A stretch of DNA of 64,000 nt from Linnemannia elongata (GCA_036320915.1 JAXBDG010000016.1:620001-684000); one strand, 5' to 3'. Counted from the stretch's first letter, positions 1 to 10,461 are shown. Translations and numbers: made by a program. Notes: generated from the letters alone by a model not told the origin.

Positions 1-1329
1 GTCGACATTTTTGCCCGAAGTGGAAGAATCGCGAGACGAGGTCGAACCTGTTGACTGCGTCCTTTCGTCGTAGAGGTTGACAGGTGGTTGAGGTAAGGGG
101 CGCGAGGGGATGTTGCGACTGACAGTGTCGGAGGCCATGGTAGCCACAGCAACCAGTTTAGGTGACACCACTGCATATGCCCATGAGAATACTCCTTGCT
201 TTGGTGCACGTATTTTCGATCCTTCTGTAGAGTCGTTTGTTGCTGTAGGTGTATAGCTTGGTGGAGGCGCAGATCGGTCGTCAGATTGTTGGTCTACTCC
301 AGCGGCAGAGAACGATGACGTGCCGGCTGGTGCTTGTGACTACAACGAACGACGAGCACATAAAAAAAGAATAATTAGTACTCAAAAAATACTCCCAGTT
401 CCCGCATGCTGTCCTACAACATAAACGCAAATAGGTGCATGCTTGGTATTGAAAAGTTACCTTCTTGTACATATCGAGCGCCAAGTTCTGAAGTGCCTGA
501 ATCGCCTGCTTGATGTACTGCATGCCCATCACCATAGCCTTATTCTTCATATCCTTGAGCGTCAGGTCAATCTCCTTTTCGTGCTTCATAAGATACGGTT
601 CGACAATCGCTTGGTAGATGTAGATAGAGCCCTAAGACATTTTTGTTCGCGACAAGGTTAATCCGTGTGTTTTATCGTCATATCTTCCCGGAGGTTCAAA
701 ATAGACAACGCGAACAGCTGTTGATGTTCTTACCTGAGTCTGGGGAAGGATCATCCAAAGGATAAACAACATTTTGATCTCGTAATAGAATGGGAACCTA
801 CAAAAGCAAGTTTTGCGTGGCAATTGTGAGCATAAAAATATTTTATACAATCGACTCCAACGCCTGCTGCGACACTTTTTCCGTGTGCTGCTGGGTTGAT
901 ACATACCAAAAGACAAAGGTGTCAAGGACAACCTCGACGACGGAGAACATGCCCATGACGGACCAGTACATGAGCCAAGCCGTCAACCGGATGTTGTCAC
1001 GGGTGTTAATCGCCTTGTACGACGCGTACGCCGGATACTAATCAAGTCATAATACAAGGGTCGTGTTAGGTTTTCTTGTGTCACTTAGAAAAAAGCCGAT
1101 TTGGTAGCGAAAAGAGGGCAAGACGTTGAGACTGGCATCAATTGGCTCTGTTCCTTACAAGCCAGCCTGCAACCGAGCTACACATAAACAAAAACAAAAA
1201 GAATGGAAGGTGCGGAATGAGTATATGAATGTGTTTTGCTTTGCCATGGAGCTGCAACGCAGTAAAAGGCACAGGCCAAGACAAGAGAGGAAACCCTTAC
1301 CAGACCACACGAGCGACAAGGTACATCAT
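1..1329 (-). CDS. REEP1-4/Rop1-type TB2-DP1-HVA22 family membrane protein (3' end outside window)
   Basis: Read on the minus strand as six exons: 1301..1329, 1159..1177, 907..1037, 734..797, 461..631 and <1..339, all with GT-AG introns and matching phase. The start at 1329 gives a short N terminus running straight into the reticulon-homology region, as in REEP1-4 rather than Yop1/REEP5. Diagnostic motifs are LYPAYASYKAI (about residues 16-26), a hydrophobic hairpin with MYWSVMGMFSVVE, then FWFPFYYEIKMLFILWMI and a KHEKEID stretch at the end of the domain, followed by an amphipathic helix. From about residue 139 the chain is a Ser/Thr/Pro-rich disordered tail that is still open at base 1. Known role of the family: shaping tubular ER and contacts with the cytoskeleton; REEP1-4 members also act in ER-phagy or ER clearance. 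The family call is firm; the exact function is inferred. The 19 nt second exon is tiny but restores phase and the family motif. Confidence 0.88.
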
Positions 1330-1618
1330 AATGGACACCTGTGTTCTTGACAGAAAAATGAGAGCGCCAGTGTGGGTTTCGGTAGTATTGAAGGTGAGTT
1401 TGAGTGGTGAACTGATGTATAAAAAAAAGGTGACGAATGCAAAGGTAGAAGAGAAGGGGATGAAGTGTGAGTTGGAATCAACTTGCGTCCTTTTTGTTCC
1501 TCCACCGCTTGGGCTTGGCACCTTCGCTGGAAAAAAAAAAGGGTTGCGTGACCGTTTTGCTGTCAATGGCCATTTTATTTTGCGAGATGCAGGAGAGTAT
1601 GCAAAGTGTGGGATAGGT

Positions 1619-2632
1619 TCAGAATCCAAGCACGGTCTTCAGGTTGGGCACAACTCCCATCTTGAGGAGACGGTCAATCATCTTGGTCTTGCCCTTCTCA
1701 ACACACCAACTAAGACACTGATCGTCCGGCTTGACTCCATACTCCAGAAACACATCCACAATCTCGTTATGCTCCTCGACACAGGCCCACCGCAAGGCCT
1801 TCATCTCTGCCGGTGCTCCGTACGAAAGCAGCATCCTGACCATTTCGACATCGCCTCGCTGGGACGCCCGGACTAGAGGATAGTGAGATGTATGTGATGG
1901 TGATCCACCTCGAGAGAGCAAGGCGCGAAGAAGAGGGATGTAGTCGTGGGACTTGAACAGTCGCCGTGGGATCGGGAAATCCTTGGGTAATGGGATCAAA
2001 CTATCCTGCTGATCTGATCCTCCCTCTCCTTCTCCTCCTGCAGTGCTGTTGACCGATAGATCGGCTGGTAAGGGATTCCTTGGTGTCGAAAGTGGTAGAG
2101 GGTATTTCCTCCGCTTCTTCTTCCTCGACGAATCTTCCGTATCTGGCTGTTGCGACCGTTTGCTGGATGTAGCAGTTGGTGTTGTCGACCTTGAAGAATC
2201 TACCGAGACATCATCTGCGAGCTGATCAATTGCACTTGCTGTTACTATTGCCGTAGTCTCCCAGGCATGAAACTGTGCTGATGATCCGACGGTTGTTGAA
2301 GGGTGTGAGCGCCATAGCAGCTCTTGCCGAGCAGCAGCCTCGTTCCCTACACGGTTACGGTCCCTGTCTCTTGAATAAATATAATCCAGTGCGTTCAGGA
2401 GATCAATGTCGAAGAAGGCCCAGCGGAGACCCTTGACGACGGCCTTGACATAGTTGTGTCTGTAGCGGGTGAGTAAAAACCGTGTCCTGGTTGAGTTTGA
2501 CTTTGATAGGGGTGCGAGAGTGAAGTTTAGAGTGCGGCAGGTGAGTGTGAGTGCAGGGTTGGAGGAGAGAATAAATATATTTATGAGGAGCTCTGTTGGC
2601 AAGGTCAGTAGTGGTGGAGTGGGTTGGGGCAT
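1619..2632 (-). CDS. F-box-like protein with C-terminal ankyrin repeats
   Basis: Single-exon frame of 337 codons. Residues about 8-50 read as an F-box (LTLPTELLINIFILSSNPA, then a conserved Cys-Arg-Thr and LAPLSK). The middle (about 100-215) is a Ser/Thr-rich disordered linker with a basic cluster SSRKKKRRKYP that looks like a nuclear signal. Residues about 225-337 form three or four ankyrin-like units (YPLVRASQRGDVEMVRMLLSYGA, then WACVEEHNEIVDVFLEYGVKP). F-box proteins normally bind Skp1 in SCF ubiquitin ligases, and ankyrin repeats would be the substrate-binding half. That assignment is by architecture only. The gene lies head to head with the CENP-O gene; 186 bp separate the two start codons, so they may share a promoter. 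Its stop lies about 290 bp from the REEP start. Confidence 0.75.
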   Translation of the reverse strand: MPQPTPPLLTLPTELLINIFILSSNPALTLTCRTLNFTLAPLSKSNSTRTRFLLTRYRHNYVKAVVKGLRWAFFDIDLLNALDYIYSRDRDRNRVGNEAAARQELLWRSHPSTTVGSSAQFHAWETTAIVTASAIDQLADDVSVDSSRSTTPTATSSKRSQQPDTEDSSRKKKRRKYPLPLSTPRNPLPADLSVNSTAGGEGEGGSDQQDSLIPLPKDFPIPRRLFKSHDYIPLLRALLSRGGSPSHTSHYPLVRASQRGDVEMVRMLLSYGAPAEMKALRWACVEEHNEIVDVFLEYGVKPDDQCLSWCVEKGKTKMIDRLLKMGVVPNLKTVLGF

Positions 2633-2818
2633 GAGGGTTGAATGACAAATGTATAGGAAGAAGAAACAGAAAGTAGTAGCAGTGGACCTTTTCCTTTTTT
2701 TTTTCTAGCAACAATCTTGTTGACACACGTGATTCATTTGGACGGTCACCTTATTTGTGAGGATTTCCCGCCAACAACCTTCGTCTTGCTCTTCACTCAC
2801 AACAGACATACCTACGCG

Positions 2819-4598
2819 ATGGAGTTGGAATCAGGAACAGGCGACTCGACAGGTGCCTTACAAGGAGACATTGCCATTCTGCGGCAGGAGTGTTAGTATT
2901 CTCAACTTTTTGAACATCGTTCTCACAAGTCAGAGAATGAACACAACAACAAGATGCACAACAAAGCTGACAAAACGGCCCCTGGGTTTCCTTTCTGCCC
3001 TTCACCGACAACGATAGTGCTGAACATGGAGGCAAAACGCGATGCCTTACTTCGACAGATAGAACAGGAAGAGCAGAGTATCACGGATGGTAACTACACT
3101 ACTCTCTCACTCTCTCTCTCACTCTCTCATAACCTTGACTCAGCGCACTTGTCATATACCAATAGATTATTTACATCAACCCATTTCTCGCACATAGATA
3201 AGGACAGTCCGTTACCATCACCGGTTGACACAGTCGCAGACGACCAGGAACAAAAACGACTGCAGGATATTCTCATGGCCTACCGGTTAACTGGAGTCAC
3301 CCTGTTCAACGGAGACGAGTTTGATCATCAAGATTGGTCTCAGTATGATGTTGACGATATCCTTGAAGGACCCAAGGATGCCGGCATTCGCTTTGACACT
3401 TTTGCCCTCGGTACTTTTTTTTTTCCATTGCATTCCGCCCGATTTGATTTCGAACACAGGATTCTGCCACTTTTTTGCGGTGTGGAGAACTGACACGACG
3501 CGTTACTTTTTTTTTTTTCAATTGTGGTCTCATTGATATAGGCAGATACTACGAGCCCTACTACATCATGCTCCGCACGACACCTATAGGCACAAGGAAC
3601 AATCCTCAGAACCTTGATGACGATGAGGAACCTCAACTCGACATCAAGAAGACGTTTGAGATTGTAAAACATACTATACCACACTGGATCCCTCTCCGCG
3701 AACTGGAAAAGCGTTATCTCAACCGCGACATGAGCGTAAGCATCCTTTTTTCCGGAGCAACCCATGGAGGAAATCAATTGCCTAAGGACCTGTCACTGAT
3801 CATTGTTGTGACAGACGAGACTTACACACGTGAGATATGTTCTTTCAATGATCTATCGTATAGACGTTTACGAGGAGTGTGTCAGACTACCTGCAAGCAT
3901 TCGTGACAAGAAGGGAAAACATCAATGAGATCATCAGCACTTTTAGTCTAGACAAGTCCCTCATCCAAGCAGCAACAGCAGCATCAGAGGCGGCAGCGGT
4001 GGCGGCAGCAGCAGCAGCAGTGGAGGAAGGTGCAACAACACCAGCCCCAGAACAAGACGCTATCTCCATCCCAGAGATAACCTGTAAAACTAAAGACGCC
4101 GCCATCCGGGATATCGTGTTGAGTTGCTTCCAATACGACACCCTATTCACACTCTACCACCGTCGTCAAGCCAGGGTTGCAAAAAAGAAGGACGCCGGGA
4201 ATCAGCAAAAGCCTACAACCGCCACATCTACATCTATGTTTTCCTCGAACTTTGGCGACAACACCAAACTGCTGGATGACGATGAACTGGCCATGGATCT
4301 TGACAAAGAATCTGAGGAGGAGCTTGAGCTCAAGGCGGATCTGGAACTCTTAAAGTCTCATCCAGGCGCAGCCGTGTTGTCGGTTCAGATTCATCTTATC
4401 TATGAGGGCTCGCACTCGACTACACCCACGAGGGCGGACGTTCGGTTCTCGAGAGGCCTTGATCTAATACAGATCGATTCGCTGCCAAGAAAGCATCCTC
4501 TGCGGGAACAACACGCAAAGTGGATCAACTCACTCACCACCAATTATTCGCTTTACCATGCCATTCTTAGCATAGCTGACTTGCACAAACCGCAATAA
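2819..4598 (+). CDS. CENP-O / Mcm21 kinetochore (COMA/CCAN) subunit
   Basis: Five exons: 2819..2891, 3018..3089, 3198..3410, 3542..3735 and 3864..4598, giving 428 residues. The start at 2819 was chosen because joining exons 1 and 2 makes a continuous heptad coiled coil (AILRQELLNMEAKRDALLRQ, about residues 18-40). The core carries the CENP-O signatures: GRYYEPYYIML, HTIPHWIPLRELEKRYLNRD, then TFTRSVSDYLQAFVTRREN across the last intron. An alanine run (about 220-235) and an acidic stretch precede a C-terminal strand-rich piece. Known role: with CENP-P (Ctf19) it forms the RWD heterodimer of the inner kinetochore, linking centromeric chromatin to outer components. No partner gene is in this window. 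Intron 2 holds a TC dinucleotide run. The call rests on motif order and is confident. Confidence 0.87.
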
Positions 4599-5128
4599 CA
4601 GATCGAAAGGCACTCTTTTTTTTTTTTTTTTTTTTTTTACCATTGTCGTTTTTTGTTTTTTTTTTTGCGCAATTTATTTCTCTGAAATGCAACACAAAGG
4701 AGGCATTCGAAACTAAAGGGAACTACAAACCAAACTCTCCAGTGTGCCATCCACCAGTTACAGTCCGGTCTGGAGCTTGACTCTGCGCAGCTGTTGTTTA
4801 CTGTTCTTCACAGCTTAAACCGAAGATAAAATAAGTTGGACGTGAATAAAGTGCATTTCTCCCACCCTCTCCATCATTAATAATCCCCTTCTCCTCAGCA
4901 AACTCTCCGACAGTCGCTCGCCAGCGTGATTCCTTGGTCGCTCCAGAGCAGGTCCCATCCTCATGTGTGGCCAGCGGAGCGCCACACGGGCAGAAACCAT
5001 CATGGGCGACGAAAACGCCACCATTTTCAACCCGGCTCTTATTGACTGAATCACGTGAGCCTTGAAATACAAATTTGTAGTACAATGAGGATGACTAGTA
5101 AATCCAAAATAATGGAAAATATCGAAAG
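4599..5128. other. Intergenic, 3' flank of CENP-O
   Basis: Contains two long T runs (about 4616-4640 and 4660-4671) just past the CENP-O stop. A 95-codon minus-strand frame (4798..5085) has a short CPCGAP cysteine motif but no recognisable domain, leader or splice signals, so it is not called as a gene. Confidence 0.5.
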
Positions 5129-5200
5129 GCAGGATTAGCTCAGCGGCAGAGCAGCCGACTGCAGATCGGCAGGTCTCCGGTTCAAATCCGGAATTCTGCT
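5129..5200 (+). tRNA. tRNA-Cys (GCA)
   Basis: A 72-base cloverleaf without intron. The acceptor arm GCAGGAT pairs with ATTCTGC with one G-T wobble, the D arm reads GCTCAGCGGCAGAGC, the anticodon loop holds GCA, and the T arm is TCCGG-TTCAAAT-CCGGA. The last base is the discriminator (T); CCA is not encoded. A T4 run follows at 5204-5207 and a longer T run at about 5229-5238, both usable as Pol III stops. It differs at two positions (D loop and T loop) from the copy at 15676-15747. Confidence 0.96.
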
Positions 5201-5703
5201 TTCTTTTGCTTCTTTATCGAAGGTCGCCTTTTTTTTTTGCTTGAACGGAACGACGACGACATGTCTGCTTGTTAGATGACACCTGTCGAGTTGGTTTTTT
5301 GCCCTTCGCATTTTTCTATCCTGCAAACTGTGAAGGAAGAATGTTGTCCGCAATAGATAAAACAGCCAACACCTCGTGAGTGTGGGTGTTGCATCGGGGT
5401 TGCAGTTGACGAGCAGGCAACACACGCTTGTCTTTTTGAATGTTTTTAATTCCTTTGTTGTATGTGAAAAGATAAGGCTGAGATAGTGATACATGCGAGA
5501 GACAGAGGGAGAAGAAGAAAAGGTGAGAAAGTGTATGTAGAAAGGAGAAGAAAGAGAAAAGGTTAGAAGCGGAGGAAAGATGTTTTGGGCGAACGAGCCC
5601 AGGGGTGTAAGAAAAAAAGTAAAATATCGCCCTTGATTCCAATTAGCACCGTCCCCCACACTCAGCGCTCAAACACTCAATCTTGTTTTCAGGCAGCGAC
5701 GAT
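5201..5703. other. Intergenic between tRNA-Cys and macrodomain gene
   Basis: Holds T-rich Pol III termination sequence next to the tRNA. On the minus strand it is the 3' flank of the macrodomain gene, and it is purine-rich on the plus strand (about 5490-5620). The 174-codon minus frame that crosses the tRNA (5135..5659) has no protein features. Confidence 0.5.
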
Positions 5704-7164
5704 CTATTCAGCATCTGAGGACGTGGACTGCCCCTCATCCTTGGGGAAATAGCGAGGGAGCAGGGTCTCATAGATTTGGACGTCCTTGTCCAGGAACACG
5801 CAAAACACTACTCTCTCGATCTATAGTCGCAAAGATGACAAGGTAGTAGAAGTAAACCGATCGTCAGTTCAGAGTTGGAGGAATGTCAAATCGTTGCAGT
5901 CGATAACAAAATGCTCTTTGCAACTGGTGAGAATGGTGCTGTGAAGCGTTACCTCGCGAGCTTCTTTTGGGTGACTGTCCATCCAGTCGCGAACAGTCTT
6001 CAGCGCCACATCGGCCGCCTTCCTGTTGTCGTATCCATAAATTCCCGTTGAGATGCAACAGAATGCCTATAGCGAATGGCAATATGGTTAGTGTCCTCGT
6101 GCGTGCTCGGCGCTGTCCGATATCAACATATCGAAGATTGTGAAGTAGGTCTCAACATACGACGCTCTTGAGCTTTTCATCCTTGACAATCTCGAGAACG
6201 CTGTTGTAGCAGCTCCTCAGTCTGCCGGGAATCTCGCCAATAGGCCCAACCGTGTGAATGACCCCTAGAAGCAAAAGTAGGAGATCGATGGAGTCTTAAG
6301 TCTTTGCCGCTATTCTTCTCAGCCCACTCTCGCCTCTGATCAACGCGACAAAAAAAAATCCTAACTCTTTGAGGGCAGCTTGTAGGCCTTGGTACTCTTG
6401 GCCTCCTAGCGATAGCGAAATGAGAAAATCAATCGATGTTAGTTTCATTGGCCCATATGACACGTATAATAATTAAGTCTGGACACCGACCGTCCTGCAT
6501 CAAAGAAAGGAGCATTTACTCCTGTTGGACATCCTCTGAGTTTGCGACACTCTTCTAAGAGCTCCCTTCCGGCTGCCCTGTGAATGGCCCCATCGACTAT
6601 TGTACCAAGGAGGAATGAGATATTGTCAGACACTGTGTTTCATGGATTGTAACGACATAACAACGAATGAACTGTTAAACATGACATCCTGTTGACGTAC
6701 CTCCACCTCCTCCGAGGAGTGACTCGTTCGCAGCGTTAACTATATGATATGGCAAGGGATTGGTATTAATTAGGTCATATAGCTGGGTCATTGAGGACAC
6801 AGCCAAAATGATCCTGCAATTTCTTACCGATTGCGTCGATCTGGAGCTTTGTGATGTCTCCCTTCCTATCGAGCACGAATATCGTAAGAATTAAAAAAGT
6901 CGATCGTTAATGCCATGGCTCATAGAGGATGAGATACTGTACCTGCCGCAAGCGAATCACTGATGCGACGTTTTGATCAAGCAATGAAGGCCTTACCACA
7001 TCGAAATACGCTTACTCCAAAGAGCATTGGGGGCACATTCACCAAGGTCGGCTGGTTGGATACGTAAACAAGAACACAGGGTTAATCGTTAGCAAAATGG
7101 AAAGGAAACGAAGGTAACAATGGTTGGGGTCCGATTTTAGACACTTAAAGAAAGGGTGCAGTCT

Positions 7165-7199
<35 letters not shown>

Positions 7200-7335
7200 C
7201 AGGTCTGAGAAGTGCGACGGGTGTGAAGATTCAACTACCTTTGCTTGGCTTGGGGTACTCAATGTAGCATTCCTCGAGAGTTGGAATGTCGTCAAGGGTA
7301 GTAATGCCGTCGTCCTTCTTTTGTTGCTTTCCCAT
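5704..7335 (-). CDS. Macrodomain (Appr-1''-p / ADP-ribose hydrolase), MACROD1/2-like
   Basis: Nine exons on the minus strand: 7239..7335, 6997..7051, 6828..6865, 6701..6739, 6520..6596, 6366..6405, 6161..6264, 5953..6066 and 5704..5820; 226 residues. Every macrodomain landmark falls in order: [18 protein letters not shown], then [51 protein letters not shown] and a final [14 protein letters not shown]. The NAAN, GGGGVDGAI and STGIYGY elements build the ADP-ribose pocket in MACROD-type enzymes, which remove mono-ADP-ribose from acidic residues or hydrolyse O-acetyl-ADP-ribose. Introns are unusually dense (eight in 681 coding bases). Intron 1 carries a 33-base A run (7166-7198). The start at 7335 has a TC/CAAC-type leader; an in-frame upstream extension to 7699 is described separately. 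Confidence 0.9.
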
Positions 7336-7699
7336 GTTTGGTTGGTTGTGAATGTGCCGCTGATGTTGTTGTGAGCGAGAAGAGTAAATGGAGAAGAAAG
7401 ATGAGAAAGAAGCGATCGCGTTAAGAAACGAAGGTGGTCGTGACTGTCTTGCTCTTGCAGTGCACGAAAAGAGGAGCGAAGAAGCAAGAACCGTCGACAA
7501 AACTAAGGGCGCAGTTGCAATGATGAGTGAGTTAGCTTTGATGTCAAGAAAGAAGGGAATACAATCTTATCAATCTGATGAAAGTTGTGTACTAACCTTT
7601 TTTTGGTTTTGCTTGCATGGCTGTGCCACGAAGTGCCACAGTTGCACCGCGGCGAGCCACAGCTGCTACACCATCCAATGCCACTGCAATCGACATCAT
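7336..7699 (-). other. Possible alternative 5' exon giving the macrodomain protein a mitochondrial presequence
   Basis: Minus strand: ATG-ATG at 7699 opens a frame to a GTTAGT donor (exon 7597..7699). A 94-base intron ends at TTAG at 7503-7506, and the next exon (7502 downward) is in phase with the macrodomain start at 7335, with no stop between. The extension would add 90 residues. It begins MMSIAVALDGVAAVARRG, has many Arg and Ser and almost no acidic residues, and looks like a mitochondrial targeting sequence. Human MACROD1 is mitochondrial, so this is plausible. The stretch could equally be a spliced 5' UTR open by chance, since there are TC-rich leaders ahead of both ATGs. Confidence 0.45.
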
Positions 7700-8014
7700 T
7701 TTCAACAGTTGCGTGTTTGTGAAGAGAGGTGAAGAGGAACAAACGAAGAACAAGTGTGAGAAAAAAATTAGAAATACAGGGTGAGGTGTCGGTTGACCAT
7801 TTTTTGAATCTTGAACAACTCGCCCTTGACAATCTCGGATCCAAGTGCCTACCCTCATAAACCCCTGAACGATATCCTTCGGATCCCTACCCTCTTTTGT
7901 ACAAACTCAAGCACGTCATTTGTACAGCACTTACCAACTTCGCTCTGCAACGACCTCGACATATCATGGCGCTTCTCTCTCTTAGACTCCTTAGATCATG
8001 ACACCTTACCATAC

Positions 8015-8311
8015 TTAACAGGATCGATCAGCTTCTCGAATAGTCTTCATGTGCTCAATCCCAACATCCCCATCACGCGCATACTTCAGTACCGCTTCCT
8101 CGAGGTACAAGTAGATGTCGTACCTCCTCCCACAACCCTGAACAGCCTCGCACACCTGAAATTCCAAGGTAGCCATATCAACGTCCTCAAGACAAAACAA
8201 TCTATTGGCTTCTCGCTTGGTCAACTTAGTGAACTTGGGTACTGGCTCTGGTTTTTCTTAGTAGTGTTCGCGACGGCATTTTAAGCACAACCAAGCTGTT
8301 TTCATCACCAT
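8015..8311 (-). pseudogene. Relic of the F-box/zinc-ribbon/XPA-like family (internal stop, no F-box)
   Basis: Read on the minus strand from 8311, the frame gives AWLCLKCRREHY, then a TAA stop at 8258-8260, then EKPEPVPKFTKLTKREANR, LFCLEDVDMATLEF and YDIYLYLEEAVLKYARDG. The first part matches the second CxxC half of the zinc ribbon in the three intact paralogues in this window (for example MLCFECRRKHY in the 45756-46883 gene). The second part matches the XPA-type pattern TKTEAK...L.D.D....MKLY and then the VGI/VGV segment. The F-box and first CxxC are absent upstream. A reading with an AG acceptor right after the stop is possible but would discard the homologous upstream half, so a decayed copy is the simpler view. 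Confidence 0.65.
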
Positions 8312-8769
8312 GGTGTCGTTGTAGGTAACACAGGCAGTGTCAGTGGTTGTGCTAGCGTAGAGGGTGATTATGCTATATCTCTTATATACGAAAAATCATG
8401 CACACTTACACCGTAATGGTATTTCTATTTCGATATGAAAGCCTTTTATTCAACGAAACAAAAAGCAAAATGGCTATGGGCAAGAGAATAATCATCAGGC
8501 ATGCTACCATGAAGTGTGAATTCGACAAAGAAAGGAAATAAATGAGGCTTGGTCAAGTTCGCGCTGAAGGACCACACTCAAATAAAAGAAAAAAAGGTAA
8601 AAAAAAACTAAAAAGGCTTGTGGAGGGGAACCATTGCTCATACATTCGCCCAATCCATTATTGCTATTAGAAAAGAATGACAACGAGGAAAGGAAGAAAT
8701 AGTATCAGAAGCGGCGAAGTGACCAATTGAACACAACGAACTTTTACCTCACCTGCGTTCGCACTAGCG
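8312..8769. other. Intergenic, nothing recognised
   Basis: AT-rich with short A runs (about 8581-8610). It is the 3' flank of the metallothionein gene and lies upstream of the F-box/XPA-like relic. No tRNA, repeat or convincing exon was seen. Confidence 0.5.
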
Positions 8770-9611
8770 TCATAATCTTGTCAGTACCTGCTCAGAAGCG
8801 CAGTTGCAGCCCTTGTCACACTTGCACTCTCCTCCAGTCGACCCCTCGCATGGGCAGGCTCGCCCTGTCTTGTCACATCCACAGCCGTGATCAGAGGCAC
8901 ACTTATCGCAGTTTTTATCGCACTTGCACTCTTCACCAGACTTGGCCTCGCATGGGCAGGCTCCTTTGGCACATCCACAATCTTGCTTCTGACCACAATG
9001 ACAAGGCTGCATACAGGTACACTTGCCATCACCACCGGCCTTCTTGCAGTGGCATTGACTGCCGCCTTTATGAGCGCCGCCGGTGGAGGAGGAAGTCATT
9101 TCGGCCTTTCCGCATTGGCATTGTTGGCCACATCCTTAAGGGTAAGTAAATAGGTATTGAGGAGAGAGGGAGAGAGAAGAGAGGAGAAGGGAGGAGAGGT
9201 GAGTAGTTAGTAAGAGGAGGAATCTCAAATCAAAGGGAGTGGGAAAAAAATGGAATTGACGCCAAATGACGCGAACACATAAAAATTAAATTCGACCAGA
9301 GCGGAGAGAGAAAGTGTGTTTGCTCAAGTCAAGAATTCATAGAAGGGTGATGAGGAATGAGGTTCTGTTCATCCTCCATGGGTGCAATCATCACACTTGA
9401 AATGAAGCCGAGTTTTGTGCTGTTCGGAGAGAGGTGACCATAAAAGGCAGAATCACCTTGGCGGAGCGAAAGGCGAGCGTGTGAACAAAATAAAATATGG
9501 ACATGCATGCATGTCGGAAACACAAATATGTCGGCGGAGTGGAGCACTGAAAAGAAGGCGCTTACCACAGTTGCTACCGCAGGTACAGGCGCTGTTTCCG
9601 CAAGGGTTCAT
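8770..9611 (-). CDS. Metallothionein, 29 cysteines in 136 residues
   Basis: Two exons, 9566..9611 and 8770..9134, joined by a 431-base intron with a GTAAGC donor. The joined protein starts MNPCGNSACTCGSNCGCGQ and holds 29 Cys, nearly all in C-x-C pairs (CQC, CHC, CTC, CGC, CPC, CKC, CNC), with no aromatic residues. Two blocks repeat internally: (A)CPCE-(8-10 residues)-CKCDK occurs twice, separated by CDKCASDHGCGCDK. Such clusters bind Cu(I), Zn or Cd in thiolate clusters for storage and detoxification. It is about twice as long as the classic 60-70-residue type, which suggests two or three metal clusters. The first exon was found only by splicing and supplies seven of the cysteines. The final residues after CNC (ASEQVLTRL) are poorly supported, since a GTACTG donor lies there. 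No metal-response element was identified upstream. Confidence 0.88.
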
Positions 9612-10461
9612 GACGATAAGATGGTATGGATGAGGGCGAAAGGTTTTGTTGTTATTTGGCTTGATAAGTTGAAGATACTGGTGGTTTAGAACAAAAAAAA
9701 GAGAGAAAGAAGGAAAAGATTTGAATGAAGTGAAGGAAGACTGTCGCTTTTATGTTTTCCTTCCTCGACCCCTATTCCTTTTTTCCCTCCTTTTCTTCAC
9801 GAAGTCTTACCACATCTTTTTGTCATGAATGCAACTTGTCTTAAAGTCATGCATTGCCTAATGTAGGGATACAAGAGAGAGTGACTAGCTATTTATGTGT
9901 AAGTGGCCGTAGTGAGACCAAAGGGACCAAAGAAATGGAAGCAAAAGCTCAACAAATCACAAATAAATAAGCATACAGAGAGAGTGCGCGAGAAGGAGAG
10001 TTCCAGAAGATCAATTCTGTTTGATGAACCTTCTTTGTTCGACATGGTCCTTGTTCTCACCCCCAACCCTAATCTACACTACCTTGATAAACGATGCACC
10101 TCATTGCTCTCTTCTACCTGTCTTTCGCCTATCGTTTTGCTTTGTTGTTCTGTATAGTCTGGGAGGGGGAGTATGGTGAGAAAAGGACCCTCCTTTTTAT
10201 CTCACCAGATGTACAAAGTGGAGATGTACAAAGTGGCGAAGAAAAGAACAAAATGAAGAAAGGACGCGACGATCAGCAAAGCAAACTCTGCTCGGCCCTC
10301 CTCTGTTCTTGGCGCGGTGTTGTACCAACAGATGTGGTCTTTTATGCGCATCGTTAAATCAGGGCCCACGTGAAATGATTTTTAATAAGGCATGGCATGT
10401 GCGCCCTGAACTTGTTGCCACCACGACTCTTGTTTTTGGTTCCTCTTAACTTTCTCAAGCC
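9612..10461. other. Divergent promoter region (metallothionein / aprataxin)
   Basis: 850 bases between two oppositely oriented start codons. It contains a direct repeat of GATGTACAAAGTGG at about 10207-10234 and a purine-rich stretch at about 9690-9730. No gene is supported here. Confidence 0.5.

Noticed and set aside
1229..1876. 215-codon plus frame
   Set aside because: Antisense to the first REEP exon and the F-box/ankyrin gene; no features of its own.
4798..5085. 95-codon minus frame with a CPCGAP motif
   Set aside because: No start context, splice sites or recognisable domain; probably chance.
5135..5659. 174-codon minus-strand frame covering the tRNA-Cys
   Set aside because: It crosses a certain tRNA gene and otherwise translates T-rich flank; no domain.
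6940..6970. Possible extra mini-exon in the macrodomain gene (GTACAG donor)
   Set aside because: Including it breaks phase; splicing from GTAAGG at 6991-6996 to 6865 gives the expected WKGDITKLQ motif exactly.
7811..8284. 157-codon plus-strand frame
   Set aside because: It is the antisense of the F-box/XPA-like relic; the minus-strand translation has clear homology to three genes in this window.
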